Source: Diogma glabrata (taxonomy: Eukaryota > Arthropoda > Insecta > Diptera > Cylindrotomidae). Taken from it: 64,000 nucleotides of DNA. Location: contig OY856188.1 of the NCBI GenBank assembly GCA_963693315.1, positions 270,439,114 through 270,503,113 on the forward strand, read 5' to 3'. The translations under genes and the position numbers were made by a program. The stretch's first letter is position 1, and every line of letters begins with the position of its first letter. Positions 43,002 to 54,483 of the stretch are shown here, piece by piece. The notes beneath the pieces were generated by a model. It made no database searches, had not been told where the DNA came from, and saw only the letters and a program-made list of their open reading frames with translations.

Positions 43002-44434
43002 CACTGTGCGACAGCCAAAATCCCCTGGGGTTCTGACTACCGGGAAAAGTTATATCGGTAAAAAAAAAGTTATAACTGTCCCGGCGTTTCGCTGGGTCAC
43101 GTCTAGGAATCGAGATATATCGATTTGAAGTTAGTAAGTATCATATAGGAGAAATTGTCACGTTTGGGGTTCTTTTTTTGACATAACTCGAGATCGACTA
43201 GTCGGATTTTGCTGAAACAAATTTAGAAATTAGGAATTACAATTCCTTTAATCTACTGATATACTATACTGAAAAGGTAACGAAAAAATAAAAAAATTAA
43301 AATTAAATAAATAAGAAATACAAAAAAAAATAAAATAAATAAATAAATGAAATAAAAATAATAAAGTAAAATAAAAAAATAATAAAAATAATAAAATAAA
43401 AATATAATAAAAATATAAAAAATAAAATAAAAAAAATTTAATAAATAAATAAAATAAATAATAAATAAATAATGTATAAATAATAAAAAAATAAAAAAAA
43501 ATAATAAATAAATAATGAATAATAAATAAACAATAAAAAAAAATAATAAATAATAAATAATAATAACAAACAATGAATAATACATAATAATAATAAATAA
43601 TAATAATAATAGTAATAAATAATAATAAATAATAATAAATAATAATAATAAATAATAATAATAATAAATAATAATAATATAATAAAATATAAAGAAATAT
43701 AATAAAAATATAAAATAAAATTATACTAAAAATAATAAAATAAAATAAAATAATAAAATAAAATAAATAAAAAATAAAAAATAGAAAACCATAGATAAAA
43801 AAGTAAAATAAATACACAAAGACGTATGTCCAAACACATTTAAAACAATAAATTTTAGAGTTTATTCCAATGAAAATATTAAAAAAAAATTTCTATGAAA
43901 AATCAATATTCTTGTCAAAATGAAATACTTACCTTTACTTAATTGTGAATAAAAGCGAAATGCGTTCATCGATTTTCATGATCTATGTCTCGTTTTGTGC
44001 ACAGATTATGTGACTTTACGTCAAAGTAATAAGACTTGACACTTTTTGCCGTTTTGAATTTTTCATGATTTTTTAAAATACAATTTTTTTATTTTTAAGC
44101 AAAAAATTATTTTTTTTCTTCATAAATTTATTAATAACTGCGAAACTGTTGATTGTGTAAAGAAATAGTGTATCAGTAGATTAAAGGAATTGTAATTCTT
44201 AATTTTTCTAAATTTGTTTCAATAAAACAAAACTAGTCGTTCTCGAGTTATGTCCCCAAAACGTGACTATTTCCCCTATATGATACATACTAACTTCAAA
44301 TCGATATATCTCAATTTCTAGACGTGACCCAGCGAAACGCCGGGACACGTATAACTTTTTTTTTTACCGATATAACTTTTACTGGTAGTCAGAACCCCAG
44401 CGGATTACTGACCCCTACCATTTGTCGCACAGTG
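43002..44434 (+). mobile_element. TWA-flanked element with TAA-microsatellite core, copy 1
   Basis: Ends read CACTGTGCGAC and its complement, with terminal inverted repeats of about 265 bp (43002-43265 and 44165-44434) sharing GGTTCTGACTACCGG, CCCGGCGTTTCGCTGGGTCA and ATCGAGATATATCGATTTG-type blocks. TAA flanks both sides (42999-43001, 44435-44437). The core has a TAA/AATAA microsatellite (about 43265-43815) and about 340 bp of unique DNA (43820-44160). The target TWA is the preference of PIF/Harbinger elements, whereas the CAC start would also fit CACTA types. The long minus-strand YLF frames are microsatellite artefacts. Confidence 0.92.
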
Positions 44435-44437
44435 TAA

Positions 44438-44998
44438 TCAGTGTTGCAGGCAATCTCAATAAAGTTCGAGTTGTTAAACAACTTAAAATATCAATAGTAC
44501 TATATGGGGTTGTGGAGATATTTAAGATGTAAATATGTATAGATACGTTTAAATCAGAAATTAAATATTAGAACAAGAAGTTCTTGACGAGACAGAATCT
44601 CTAAGCTAAGGCCTCCAAGTCGCAACCCTTCTAATATTTTTTTTAAAACAAATTTGAACGAAACACTTTTTGAAAGATTAAGACGAATTGATTGATTTGT
44701 AGCAATGTCATTCTGTCATTCGTTTCAACAAAGCAACAAAGTAATTGTACGATTTCATATTCTCTATTTAATTTTAAGCCAGTTTTTAGGCCAGTGTTTC
44801 ATGTTATATTAAAAAAGTAAATAAAAACTCAACTCAATAAAATCATCAACTAAAATTAAACAAAATCTCATAAATCCAGCAGTCACTTAAATAAAACTTA
44901 TAACAAAGCAATAAAATCTTATTCTACATTAAATGAATTTAAATTAGATTTTTAATATAAAAAACAAAATCAAAATTACATAAAAAAAATCCACTTAC
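44438..44998. other. AT-rich spacer, possible intron
   Basis: No coding signal. It would be intron on the minus strand if the exon at 44999-45092 is real. Confidence 0.4.
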
Positions 44999-45092
44999 GT
45001 CCATGCATATTTGGATGCATTTCGTTTCCCTGTAAATAATGGTGATAGCTCAGCACGTAATCGTATTAAATTTTTCACTTTTTCTGCGTCCC
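44999..45092 (-). CDS. Candidate internal exon, Myb/SANT-like DNA-binding domain
   Basis: On the minus strand, TTTTTGCAG ends at 45093, 94 bp follow without a stop in one frame, and GTAAGTGG begins at 44998; both splice sites are near consensus. The frame takes two bases from the previous codon, gives 30 codons and leaves two bases for the next. It includes VKNLIRLRAE and LSPLFTGKRNASKYAW. The LFTGK.N....W pattern resembles the first helices of Myb/SANT-like (trihelix) DNA-binding proteins of insects. Neither neighbouring exon was found in the window, so introns would be long and transposon-filled. It could also be from a PIF/Harbinger Myb-like gene, but the intact sites and frame argue for a host gene. 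Confidence 0.6.
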
Positions 45093-45851
45093 CTGCAAAA
45101 ATAAAATAAAAAATAAATAATTCATTTCTTGGATAAACAAACAAAAAATTAATAGGACAGAGAAAGTTTAGTTGAACAAAATAATTTTCTTAATTTAATT
45201 CACACATTTCTAACAAAAAAAATAAATAGAAGATACAGTAGCTGGTATGCTACCTTAATTTGATATAAAAAATTTATTGTTGTCATGAAACCAACACCAT
45301 TGGATTTAGAATTGAAAACCAATTTTAAATAAAAAGTAACAAGTCTTAATTACGATTTAAGAATCAAATTTTAAGAATTCCCAATAGAATACTAATTTTG
45401 TTTTTGATTCAGCAAAGCAAAAGAATTTGAGTTTTTATATAAACAAAGCTGAGTAATCTTAAAATTCTTTAGAAAATTAAAAGCGAAAACATTTTTTTTT
45501 TCATCAGAATTCTACTTTTAGATTGTTCTGGTTAAATCTATATTATTCACGGAATTGGAGGAAAAGACACAAAACTTGAAATAACATAATTTTGACATAT
45601 TTATTGATAACCGACAAAAATTAGTTGAAGTCAATAGATACTCATTATCTTGATTGAATAAAAAAATAATATAAAAAATTCAAGATTTTTATCTATTCTA
45701 TACGATAGCAATAGATGTAACCAATATGTAGTTTAGAATTATAAGCCTCTAGAACTGAATGGATTCAATTGATTTAAGCGAATAATTTCTTTAAAAAGTG
45801 AAAGATCCTAACCACAGTTTTATCTATACCTTTTCGCTGCCAAATTAAGAA
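45093..45851. other. AT-rich spacer, possible intron
   Basis: No further exon was recognised on the minus strand upstream of the candidate exon. Confidence 0.4.
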
Positions 45852-45861
45852 TATATACATT

Positions 45862-46592
45862 AGACTGATCGTTAACAATTAAATTTTCCTAGACGCTTCC
45901 CAAAAAACTACTTTTTGGTGAAAAAACACGATTTTTTTTTTTTAAATAAAAAGAACACATGCCGTAAAATCATCGAAGTTAAGTTTTTGATAAAATCGTA
46001 AATTTCTCATGAAGTATGGAAATTTAAAAATAAATTATAGAAACATTTTTGAAGTAAATTTAGTTCTGTACAAAAATGATCTTGGTAACCTTTTGCCTAA
46101 AACGTATATTTCTGATATTTAAAAAAAAACGAAATTCTTCGTAGCTCGTAAAAACAAATCTCGAAAATTTTTACGCAAATGTACTAATTTTGATTTTTCT
46201 TTTCACGATTTTTTATTTTTATTCGTTTTATTACATAAAAGAAGAAGATAATTAGTACTTTTTCGTCACATATATATGTTTTTATGAGTTAAAAAGATTT
46301 ACAAGTGTTTTTTTCTAAATATCATCAGAAATATACGATTTAGGCAAAAAATGATCAAGACCTTTTTTATAGAGTATTCAATTTCCTACAAAAATATTTA
46401 TATGATTTTTTTTTCAAATCTACATATTTCATGAAATATTTAAGAAAATATACGATTTTATCAAAAAATCAACTTCGATGATATTTTGCGGCACGTGTTC
46501 TTTTTATTGAAAAAAAAATGCCCGCATGTTTTTTCACCAAAAACAATTTTTTAGCAGGCGTCTGAGAAAATTTAATTTTTAACGACCAGTCT
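45862..46592. mobile_element. Mutator-like fold-back element with 10-bp target duplication
   Basis: AGACTGATCGTTAA at the left and TTAACGACCAGTCT at the right are inverse complements at 13 of 14 positions, and the arms pair imperfectly for about 330 bp. TATATACATT flanks both ends (45852-45861 and 46593-46602). A 9-11-bp duplication with long inverted ends is characteristic of Mutator-like elements. It has no coding frame. Confidence 0.88.
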
Positions 46593-46602
46593 TATATACA
46601 TT

Positions 46603-46690
46603 AGGGATTGCAATCCCGTGATTTTTTGATTCACGAATCCCGGGATGCCGGAATTGGTGAAGCAAAAAATCCTGGGATTGCAGTCCCTAA
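46603..46690 (+). repeat. Small GGGATTGCAATCCC palindromic repeat, copy 2
   Basis: AGGGATTGCAATCCCGTG at the left and GGGATTGCAGTCCCTAA at the right form an inverted repeat of about 88 bp. It abuts the target duplication of the Mutator-like element. It shares its blocks with 32287-32374. Confidence 0.75.
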
Positions 46691-47888
46691 TATACATATA
46701 TACAGGTAGAAACTTCTGTTTGTGACAGCTATCTTTTAGAGCTTAGGAGTTAGGACGATTAGCTCGTGATAAAAACTATTCATACGAATCCCTTCTCCAC
46801 ATCAGACCTACAAGATCGATCCATCGAGTACATGCTAGTACCACCCATACCTGAGTCAAAGATTGCGTCATACAGGCTAACGTCAAAACACTTCGCGCAT
46901 ATTATTGTACCCTATTGTACTTACTACATCTTAATTTTCGATAGTATCCAAAATAATTCGTTAGCGGTTATCGATATCCATTTTAAGGTTTTGTTGCTTC
47001 GAGAAGTGAGATGTATACCTTTTTGCTGCCTGAAGCAAGCAACTTTTTCGTGGTATTTGTATGATTAACAAAAGTGACCCACAGGGAACAATATATGATT
47101 TTTTGAGTGAACAAACAAACATTTTCTTGTTGAATTAAAAATATGAAAATGATTTAAATTGGAAGCTAAAAACCGGAAGCGGGTAAACAGAATTGTTTTC
47201 ATTCTTTTCAAACTTGTTTAACTTATCTATAAAAATCGCATATATACTTAGAGGTTAAATTTTTGGGAGTTTAACATAAACATTTCCTCGGCAGACCTCA
47301 ACCACTTTGCCCAATAGTGCTACAAAAATAATCAGGTCCTTGTTATCGAAAGCTATAGTTATTTTCAATGTGACATTAAAACTTATTTATGAACGAGGTT
47401 GTAGTGTCCCAATAAACATAAAACAAGTTATAAACAATCTGCAGTTGTGTTGAAAATATCTTCCACTCGCAACACACCCTAAAAAATTTGTTGTTTCTGA
47501 TGTTGACTAAAATATCATACCAAAATTACATCAAACTTACTTCATATCATTTAGTTGTGGTGTTGATAAAGACAAGAACATATTATTTCTCGGAAGTGAC
47601 AAAGCGGTAAACGGTACGCAAAATTGTAAAAACATTACAAAAACCTAATTTTCAACAAAATTGAATTTCATAACAAAGCATTTTTGGATAAATCGTTTTC
47701 AGGAGGTCCAACAATACAATACAAAGCGTTTCAATACAAATTCAACTTCATATTTGCATAAAAAAACATAAAATTTTGAAACAAAATCCATGAAATGAGC
47801 ATTAATTGTGCATGTTACAAAATCCTCGTGCACAAAATATACCTGAATCTATTAAATTTATGTTTATGTAAATTTTTTGTTTTTACAC
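46691..47888. other. Spacer
   Basis: A 100-codon plus-strand frame (46766-47068) is the longest here. Its codons are less AT-biased than the flanks, but no motif, splice context or homologue is recognised. Confidence 0.35.
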
Positions 47889-48092
47889 TTCGCTAGAGTT
47901 GTAACCTAATTTTTGGTTTATATTCATTAGCGTTGACATTTTTTGGTAGAGTTTATCTAGTCGGCTAGCCCTGATGAGAATGATAAACTTTTTTAGAGTT
48001 AAAATTTCTCATTGGTTCGAAACTAGATCGCTCTTAAATTGTATGGATTGCAAAAAAGTTTCATAATTTGCACCATAATTTTTTAGATTCGG
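47889..48092 (+). repeat. Half copy of the 541-bp palindrome repeat
   Basis: It matches one arm of the palindrome at 55824-56364: ACTTCGCTAGA, TCTAGTCGGCTAGCCCTGAT, GGTTCGAAACTAGATCG and AATTGTATGGAT occur in the same order. The opposite arm is absent. Confidence 0.85.
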
Positions 48093-51000
48093 TTTTTATA
48101 TTTTTCTTAAATTAGTTGCACTTTTATATGAAACTCATTTGGGTCAAAAATGTTTTTTCCCTCCCCACACCCATCCTCTTAACACACAGAAATATAATTA
48201 TTTGAGACTTTGCTATGATTTTCGTAAAATATACCCAGCTTCCCATCTCTGTGAATTTTTACAAATTTTTTTGTCAATCAGTGTCGAAACATAGGGGGTG
48301 AGGGAACGGTCTGAAAGTTACACTTTTTTTAGAATAACTCAAAGACTGTGCACCGTAAAATTCTAAAAAAAACTGCATTGTTTTTTATTACTTGCACCTT
48401 TAACTAGGTGCTCTTTCAAATGACATCGTATTTGTTTGGGTCAAAAAAAAATTTATTTTCATCTCAAATTATGTGCGAAAGAAATTTGTTTGTGAAGGTA
48501 ATGAAAACAAACGGGTACTTTGAATACTTCATTTTAGTGATTTAAAGATTAAGATTTCTTATAAATTAAAAAAAAAAACAACTTAAAAATACGACTGCTA
48601 TCTTCTTTTATGGTAACAACGTTACAAAAAATATTAGTCTAGGAAAGATTCATAACATTTTTGTATTTATACCTGAAAGATCTTTGTATATTTTGTATAC
48701 ATGACTATGCATGATTTGAAAATTTCAAATATACACTATAACAAATAAAAAATTCATCAAATAAAAAAATGCATAAATTCATGCACCGGGTACATTATGT
48801 TTGTTCAAACCATAGCATTTTTTATTCGTATAATGTTTGAAACGATGGTTATCAGTTTTTTTTAAACCACAAAAACAAACCGAACCGATTTCAGCAGAAA
48901 AGAACCTGGCTCCAAGTTACACCAATATACATCAATTGTGACATTGTTCTTTTAAATCGAGCTATCGGTAGTTGAAAAAGCGTTGTTAAAAATATCCTAC
49001 ATAACATCAGGAAGTCGTAAACGTAAATAAAAATAAAGGCCTTGTATTTAAAAATTCACAACAACATTAAATTTTGCATTGCAAAGAATTTGATCAACGT
49101 AACACAAGAAACAACAAACAATCGCATATCGTTGGAAAACACAGAAATAATGCTAATGAACGTGTATTGACATTTATTGTTACATCTTGGGTCACTATTC
49201 AACATGGCATTCTGCCCTAACTGATGATCAACTTAGAGCTCGATTTATCCAAACAAATCAGTCAAAAATTTACATTTTTATCGATTTATCGCTCACCGTA
49301 TTCTCGTCAGATCGGTATATAGGAAACCGAACCAGCGCATATTTCAATAATGATGTCCTTCCAAAACTCAATATCCAAATATTCAGAGTATACTAACGTT
49401 TCAAAAGCAAAATAGGATGGCTTTCGAAACTAAATTGAAGACAACCTATCAAAACCCAAGAAGTAACACTACTACATAACAAACAACTCAGGTCGGACAA
49501 GTCGATTAAAAAATTGATTAACAAAGAAGACAACATGAAAGCCACGAAAGCCAAACGACCAGTTTTGAATAGTTTCATATCAAGACATGCAAAACTTATA
49601 TCAATAAGTAAAACAAAACGCGTTCAAAAACGCTTAGATATATGCTGCGCCAAGCTTTTGTTGTTAAGATTTTGGCACAGCTAAAACGAATTCTGTAACT
49701 ATGTGCTACAAAATGATAAACAAGGATATGTGGTTTTTTAGCATTATATTATCGGTCCAGAAAAAACCATTTAAACTTATGACGTATCATAAATCCATTT
49801 TGTACTTTCACCTATTTTCATCTAAAATTATATGCGAAAGAAATTTTGTTTGCGAAGGTAAACAACAAACACAAAAAACAAACGGACACATTGAATAACT
49901 AATTTTAATAACGACAAAAAACGACCGCTATCTTCTTTGCTCGCCATAAATATAGATTCAAATATCGAGTGATTGTAAAAAAATAATTTTATTAATCGAT
50001 GTTAAAGCAATCGAAAAATTCCTTTTTATTTTTAAAGTGGATATTTTTAAATTGGATAAACTTTGATGCTCAATGATATTTAACAATGCCTGTTTCTATC
50101 TACATGAATGATCAGAATTTTGTTAATATAAAGGTTGGTCATGATATTATACGTAGATATAATACGGTTGTGCAATTAATACAAAGTAGAATGGTTGTCT
50201 GTAGTTGTAGAGGAGTATTTTCTCGTTTGAGTAGACTTATTTCTTGATATGATGTGGAGAAATTTTAAATTTGTGTATGATGAAAGAAATAATAAAAAAA
50301 ACAAAAAAAAAAAGAATCTTATTATTTATACTCGATGAAATGCTCGATCGAGGATATAATGTAAATTAGATTCAATTAAAACGGTTGGTTATCTGTAGTG
50401 TATGGTGGCACAGGTACTTTAATGCATATTTTTTTGTTCAAATTAAGTTAGCAGCATTAATTTATTTTCTTCTAATGCTTTTGTGGCTTTTTATTAAATT
50501 ATTTTTTGTAATGAGATTTTTAACTGACCACAGTTTACAGACAAATGAAAAACACAAATTTAATCATTGTCGAATTGTTGAAAAAACATTGGGAAAAACA
50601 TTTAATTGATGGTAGCTGAGGCAAGTATATAAGGAATCGGTTATAATACTTCAAAAGTTCTTCACATTGAAGTAAACGAGGAGTTTTATAAAAAGCAGTG
50701 CGTTGGCCTTAATTTGTAAATTGGCACATACAAATTGACTCGTCAATGTGTAAAGCTGTGAACTTAATGTACAAGAAAACGAAGGAACAATAGATGATGG
50801 TTTTGAATGTATGCATGTATGTATGTAATGTTTGGAAATATATATAAAATGCAGCATCCAGTCGTTTATCTGCTATCGTTTCTTATAGTGAACAGTAATA
50901 GAATTACAAGAAAGTCTAAACAATTTACATGGGTTTTGAATTGGATGAACTGCACCATGTAAGATGTAAGTTTTTTATTTATGTTATATAATTTTTTTGT

Positions 51001-51180
51001 TTTTTTACATAGCTTTTTTTTCTAAATTACTTTTTTATTAGTTAAATTTTGCTTAAATCGACTTTGAGTGATGGAGTTTATTACTTCACCATAATTTTTA
51101 ATTCCTGCATAGGATCTTGATAAAACTTTGGCAAATTATCTAAGTTCACTTGAAAATAGAAGATCTGGATTCATTTCAAA
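48093..51180. other. Spacer with a distant direct repeat
   Basis: Segments 48463-48615 and 49818-49945 are similar in the same orientation (ATGCGAAAGAAAT, GCGAAGGTAA, CGACYGCTATCTTCTTT) and lie about 1.35 kb apart. They could be decayed terminal repeats or a duplicated fragment. No coding domain lies between them. Other frames of 60-75 codons here are unsupported. Confidence 0.45.
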
Positions 51181-51990
51181 ATTGGACAAAATAGCGCGGA
51201 GTCTCTCGAACCCTTCGGCTTTCGATCTAATTGAGACTCAGTACATAAGGTTTTAATACTGTTTCTAATATTTCTGCATACTAACTTCCTGTATGTCACT
51301 TCCGGGTAAAAATTATTTTTTCGGGTATTTGTCCCTACTGTAGCTTACAATTACAGATCGATTTTTATGTATCGTTGGTAAAAGGTTTCAATCAATATGA
51401 GAGACATTTTATTAGCTTTTGGGGTACAATTGACAAACGGTTGGCGGGTCCACCATACAATAGGTGTTTTTTCACTATGTTTTTTATGTTGGTTGGGAGC
51501 ATACAAGACTCGTTCGAGAATGAATTTTGATGATACTTTAAAAAAAGATGCAAATGTAAGGCAAGGAGCTGAATAGTTTTTGAGCGATATTGAACAATGT
51601 GGTGGGGGGTCCTCCGAGCACCTGTTTTTTGAAAACTGCATAACATCTGTAACTGTTAATTGAGTTAAATGAAACCCGATACATAAGCATTTAGTACGGT
51701 TCACAACAGTTCTACATCTCAACTTCTGGTTTTACACGTCTGGCAGAAAACTTTTTTTACAATGTTTTGTCCATTAATAAATTTTGTTAATACTATCATA
51801 AAAGGTGGAAATTTGAATGACAAAGAACTGATTGGTTTTTGGACGATATTGGGATAAGTGAAGTGACACCTGTTTACTTAAAACTTCAATAACGTCAGTT
51901 TCTGATACTCGATTTTGATTAAACTCGATATATATGATTTGAAACAATTTTTCATTCCAACTTACCGTTTGTCACTTCCGGTAAAAATTT
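51181..51990. repeat. Degenerate tandem repeat, about 240-bp unit
   Basis: Recurring blocks include CACTTCCGG(G)TAAAAATT (51298, 51970; degenerate at 51735), a GAGCTGA.T.GTTTTTG.GCGATATTG block (51565 and 51820) and CACCTGTTT (51618 and 51867). The last two pairs are about 250 bp apart. The two overlapping minus-strand frames (51351-51722) lie across the repeat and are not genes. Confidence 0.7.
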
Positions 51991-53103
51991 TTTTTGACAT
52001 TTTCTCGTACAACAGAATTTATGTTTGTTGTGATACTACTGCTTTCTTTAATGTTTTTATAATTCTAAAATGAAATCTTTAACATCTGTTAGCCATTTTA
52101 ATTAAAGTAATTTATGGATATTAGCTCACTATATAGTCAAACATGTTTTTTCCCCGAACTGTGGTGACGGTAGTCTATGCATCAGCGTCGCAATATTTTT
52201 TATTATTATTTGTGATAAATAAGAGATTTCCCTGCAGGTATTTGTTTGTATAATTCCGTCTTTACCGTTTATTAATTTAATTTTTATGGAACAAAGTACA
52301 GAATCGTTACAAGATCATTCCAACAATGATTTGTAGCCATCATTCACTTTTGATTATCATATTGATTAAATCCGTCGTATTTAAAACTATAGAAAAAGTT
52401 CTTTAGAGAAAAAATTAATAATCTTATTTCCAACAATACTCAATAATTGACTTCATGCAACTTATTTTAAATATGCTTATTCTGTTGCAAATTGCTTCGA
52501 AAAAGTAAGTACCCGGATAAGGAAATAAAATTTCAATCACGTCGGTTCTGGATCTGGATGTGCTTATGACTTTAATCAATACAACTAGGTCTGTAGTCGA
52601 CACTTTTTTTTAGCGCGAGCCTTATGGAGGAAGAGGAGTAGGAGAGGAGAGAGAGAGGGAGAGAGAGAGAGAGGGTTTATGTTTTTTCTCTTTATAAATC
52701 TTATTCAATAAGTAAAACCTAAGAAGTCATTAATATATACTAAGAATAAGTCATTGGCGTCAAACAAAGGCGAATAAATGCAAAAGTAAAATTCTGGTAC
52801 TACAACATTTTTTTCTTAAGCCAATTAAGGGCAATAAACTACAACGGTAAACGGATCGTAGCAAAAATGCTACACAATTTCTTTACTATTTCTTACACTA
52901 GTTCTTCTTTCGAAATTAAAAAATTGATCTATGTAGTCATATATCCCAGAACTGAAAATTTTTTTTCTATTTTACGTCTAAAATAAAGTCATTTCGATAC
53001 CCAAATGCGTATCGAAATGGCTTTCATTACGAAACGCAAAGTTTTGTCTTTCAAGGTTGGTCACATTGGTCATACAAACGCCAGTGAACATTAAAACGAA
53101 TAA
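51991..53103. other. Spacer with (GA)n microsatellite
   Basis: A GA-rich microsatellite is at 52626-52675. Otherwise no gene or transposon end is recognised. Confidence 0.5.
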
Positions 53104-53106
53104 TTA

Positions 53107-54480
53107 CACTGTGCGACAAATGGTAGGGGTCTGTGATCCGCTGGGGTTCTGACTACCGGGAAAAGTTATATCGGTAAAAAAGTTATACGTGTCCCGGCGT
53201 TTCGCTGGGTCACGTCTAGGGATCGAGATATATCGATTTGAAGTTAGCATGTATCATATAGGGGAAATAGTCACGTTTTGGGGACATAACTCGAGAACGA
53301 CTAGCCCTATTTTATTGAAACAAATTTAGAAAAAAAATTAAGAATTCTTTTAATCTACTTATACACTATTTTCTTACACAATCAACAGTTTCGCAGTTAT
53401 AAATAAATTTATGAAGAAAAATAATAATTTTTTGCCTATAAAATAAAAAAATTGTATTTTGTCAAGTCTTATTACTTTGACGTAAAGTCACATAATCTGT
53501 GCACAAAACGCGACATATATCATGAAAATCGATAAACGCATTTAGCTTTTATTCACAATTAACTAAAGGTATCTCATTTTGACAAGAATATTGATTTTTC
53601 ATAGAAATTTTTTTTGAATATTTTTACTGGAATAAACTCCAAAATTTATTGTTTTAAAAGTATTTGGACATTTGTCTATGTGTCTTTGTGTATTAATTTT
53701 ATTTTTTTTTTTACTTTTTTATTTATTACTTTCTATGTTTTATTTATTTATTTTATTTTATTATTTTATTTTATATTTTTATCATATTTTGTTATATTAT
53801 TATTATTATTTATTATTTATTGTTATTATTATTATTGTTTATTATTATTATTTATTATCATTATTATTTATTATTATTATTTATTATTATCTATTCCTAT
53901 TATCATTATTATTTATTATTATTAGTTATTATTCATTGTTTTTTATTATTATTTATAATTATTTTTTAATGTTTATTTATTATTTATTTATAATTTTTTT
54001 ATTTTTTATACATTATTTATTTATTATTTATTTTATTTATTTATTAAATTTTTTTAATTTTATTTTTTATATTTTTATTATATTTTTATTTTATTATTTT
54101 TATTTTTTTTATTTTACTTTATTATTTTTATTTCATTTATTTGTTTATTTTATTTTTTTTGTACTTCTTATTTATTTAATTTTAATTTGTTTATTTTTTC
54201 GTTACTTTTTCAGTATAGTGTATCAGTAGATTAAAGGAATTGTAACTACTAATTTCTAAATTTGTTTCAGCAAAATCGGACTAGTCGTTCTCGAGTTATG
54301 TCAAAAAAAGAACTCCAAACGTGACAATTTCTCCTATATGATACTTACAAACTTTAAATCGATATATCTCGATTCCTAGACGTGACCCAGCGAAACGCCG
54401 GGACACGTATAACTTTTTTTTTACCGATATAACTTTTCCCGGTAGTCAGAACCCCAGCGGATTCGCACAGTCGCACAGTG
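53107..54480 (-). mobile_element. TWA-flanked element with TAA-microsatellite core, copy 2
   Basis: Same family as 43002-44434 but in opposite orientation: the unique core (53365-53700) precedes the microsatellite (53700-54205), here as TTA/ATTATT. Ends are CACTGTGCGACAAATGG and its complement. TTA flanks both ends (53104-53106, 54481-54483). Terminal inverted repeats are about 265 bp. The long plus-strand YLF frames are artefacts of the microsatellite. Near its right end a short duplication of TCGCACAG is present. Confidence 0.93.
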
Positions 54481-54483
54481 TTA

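Noticed and set aside
43248..43817. A 189-aa minus-strand frame resembling a membrane protein
   Set aside because: It is the TAA microsatellite core of a transposon; the hydrophobic look comes from ATT, TTA and TAT codons.
46766..47068. A 100-aa plus-strand frame
   Set aside because: No motif, start context or splice site stands out; not enough to call a gene.
50838..50880. A core promoter (TATATAAA followed by CAGTCG)
   Set aside because: The spacing from TATA to the initiator-like site is too short (about 19-20 bp), and no transcript unit follows.
51351..51722. A 123-aa minus-strand frame
   Set aside because: It spans a degenerate 240-bp repeat, and the overlapping frame is nearly as long; no motif.
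53614..54229. A 185-aa plus-strand frame resembling a membrane protein
   Set aside because: Same microsatellite core in the inverted second copy.
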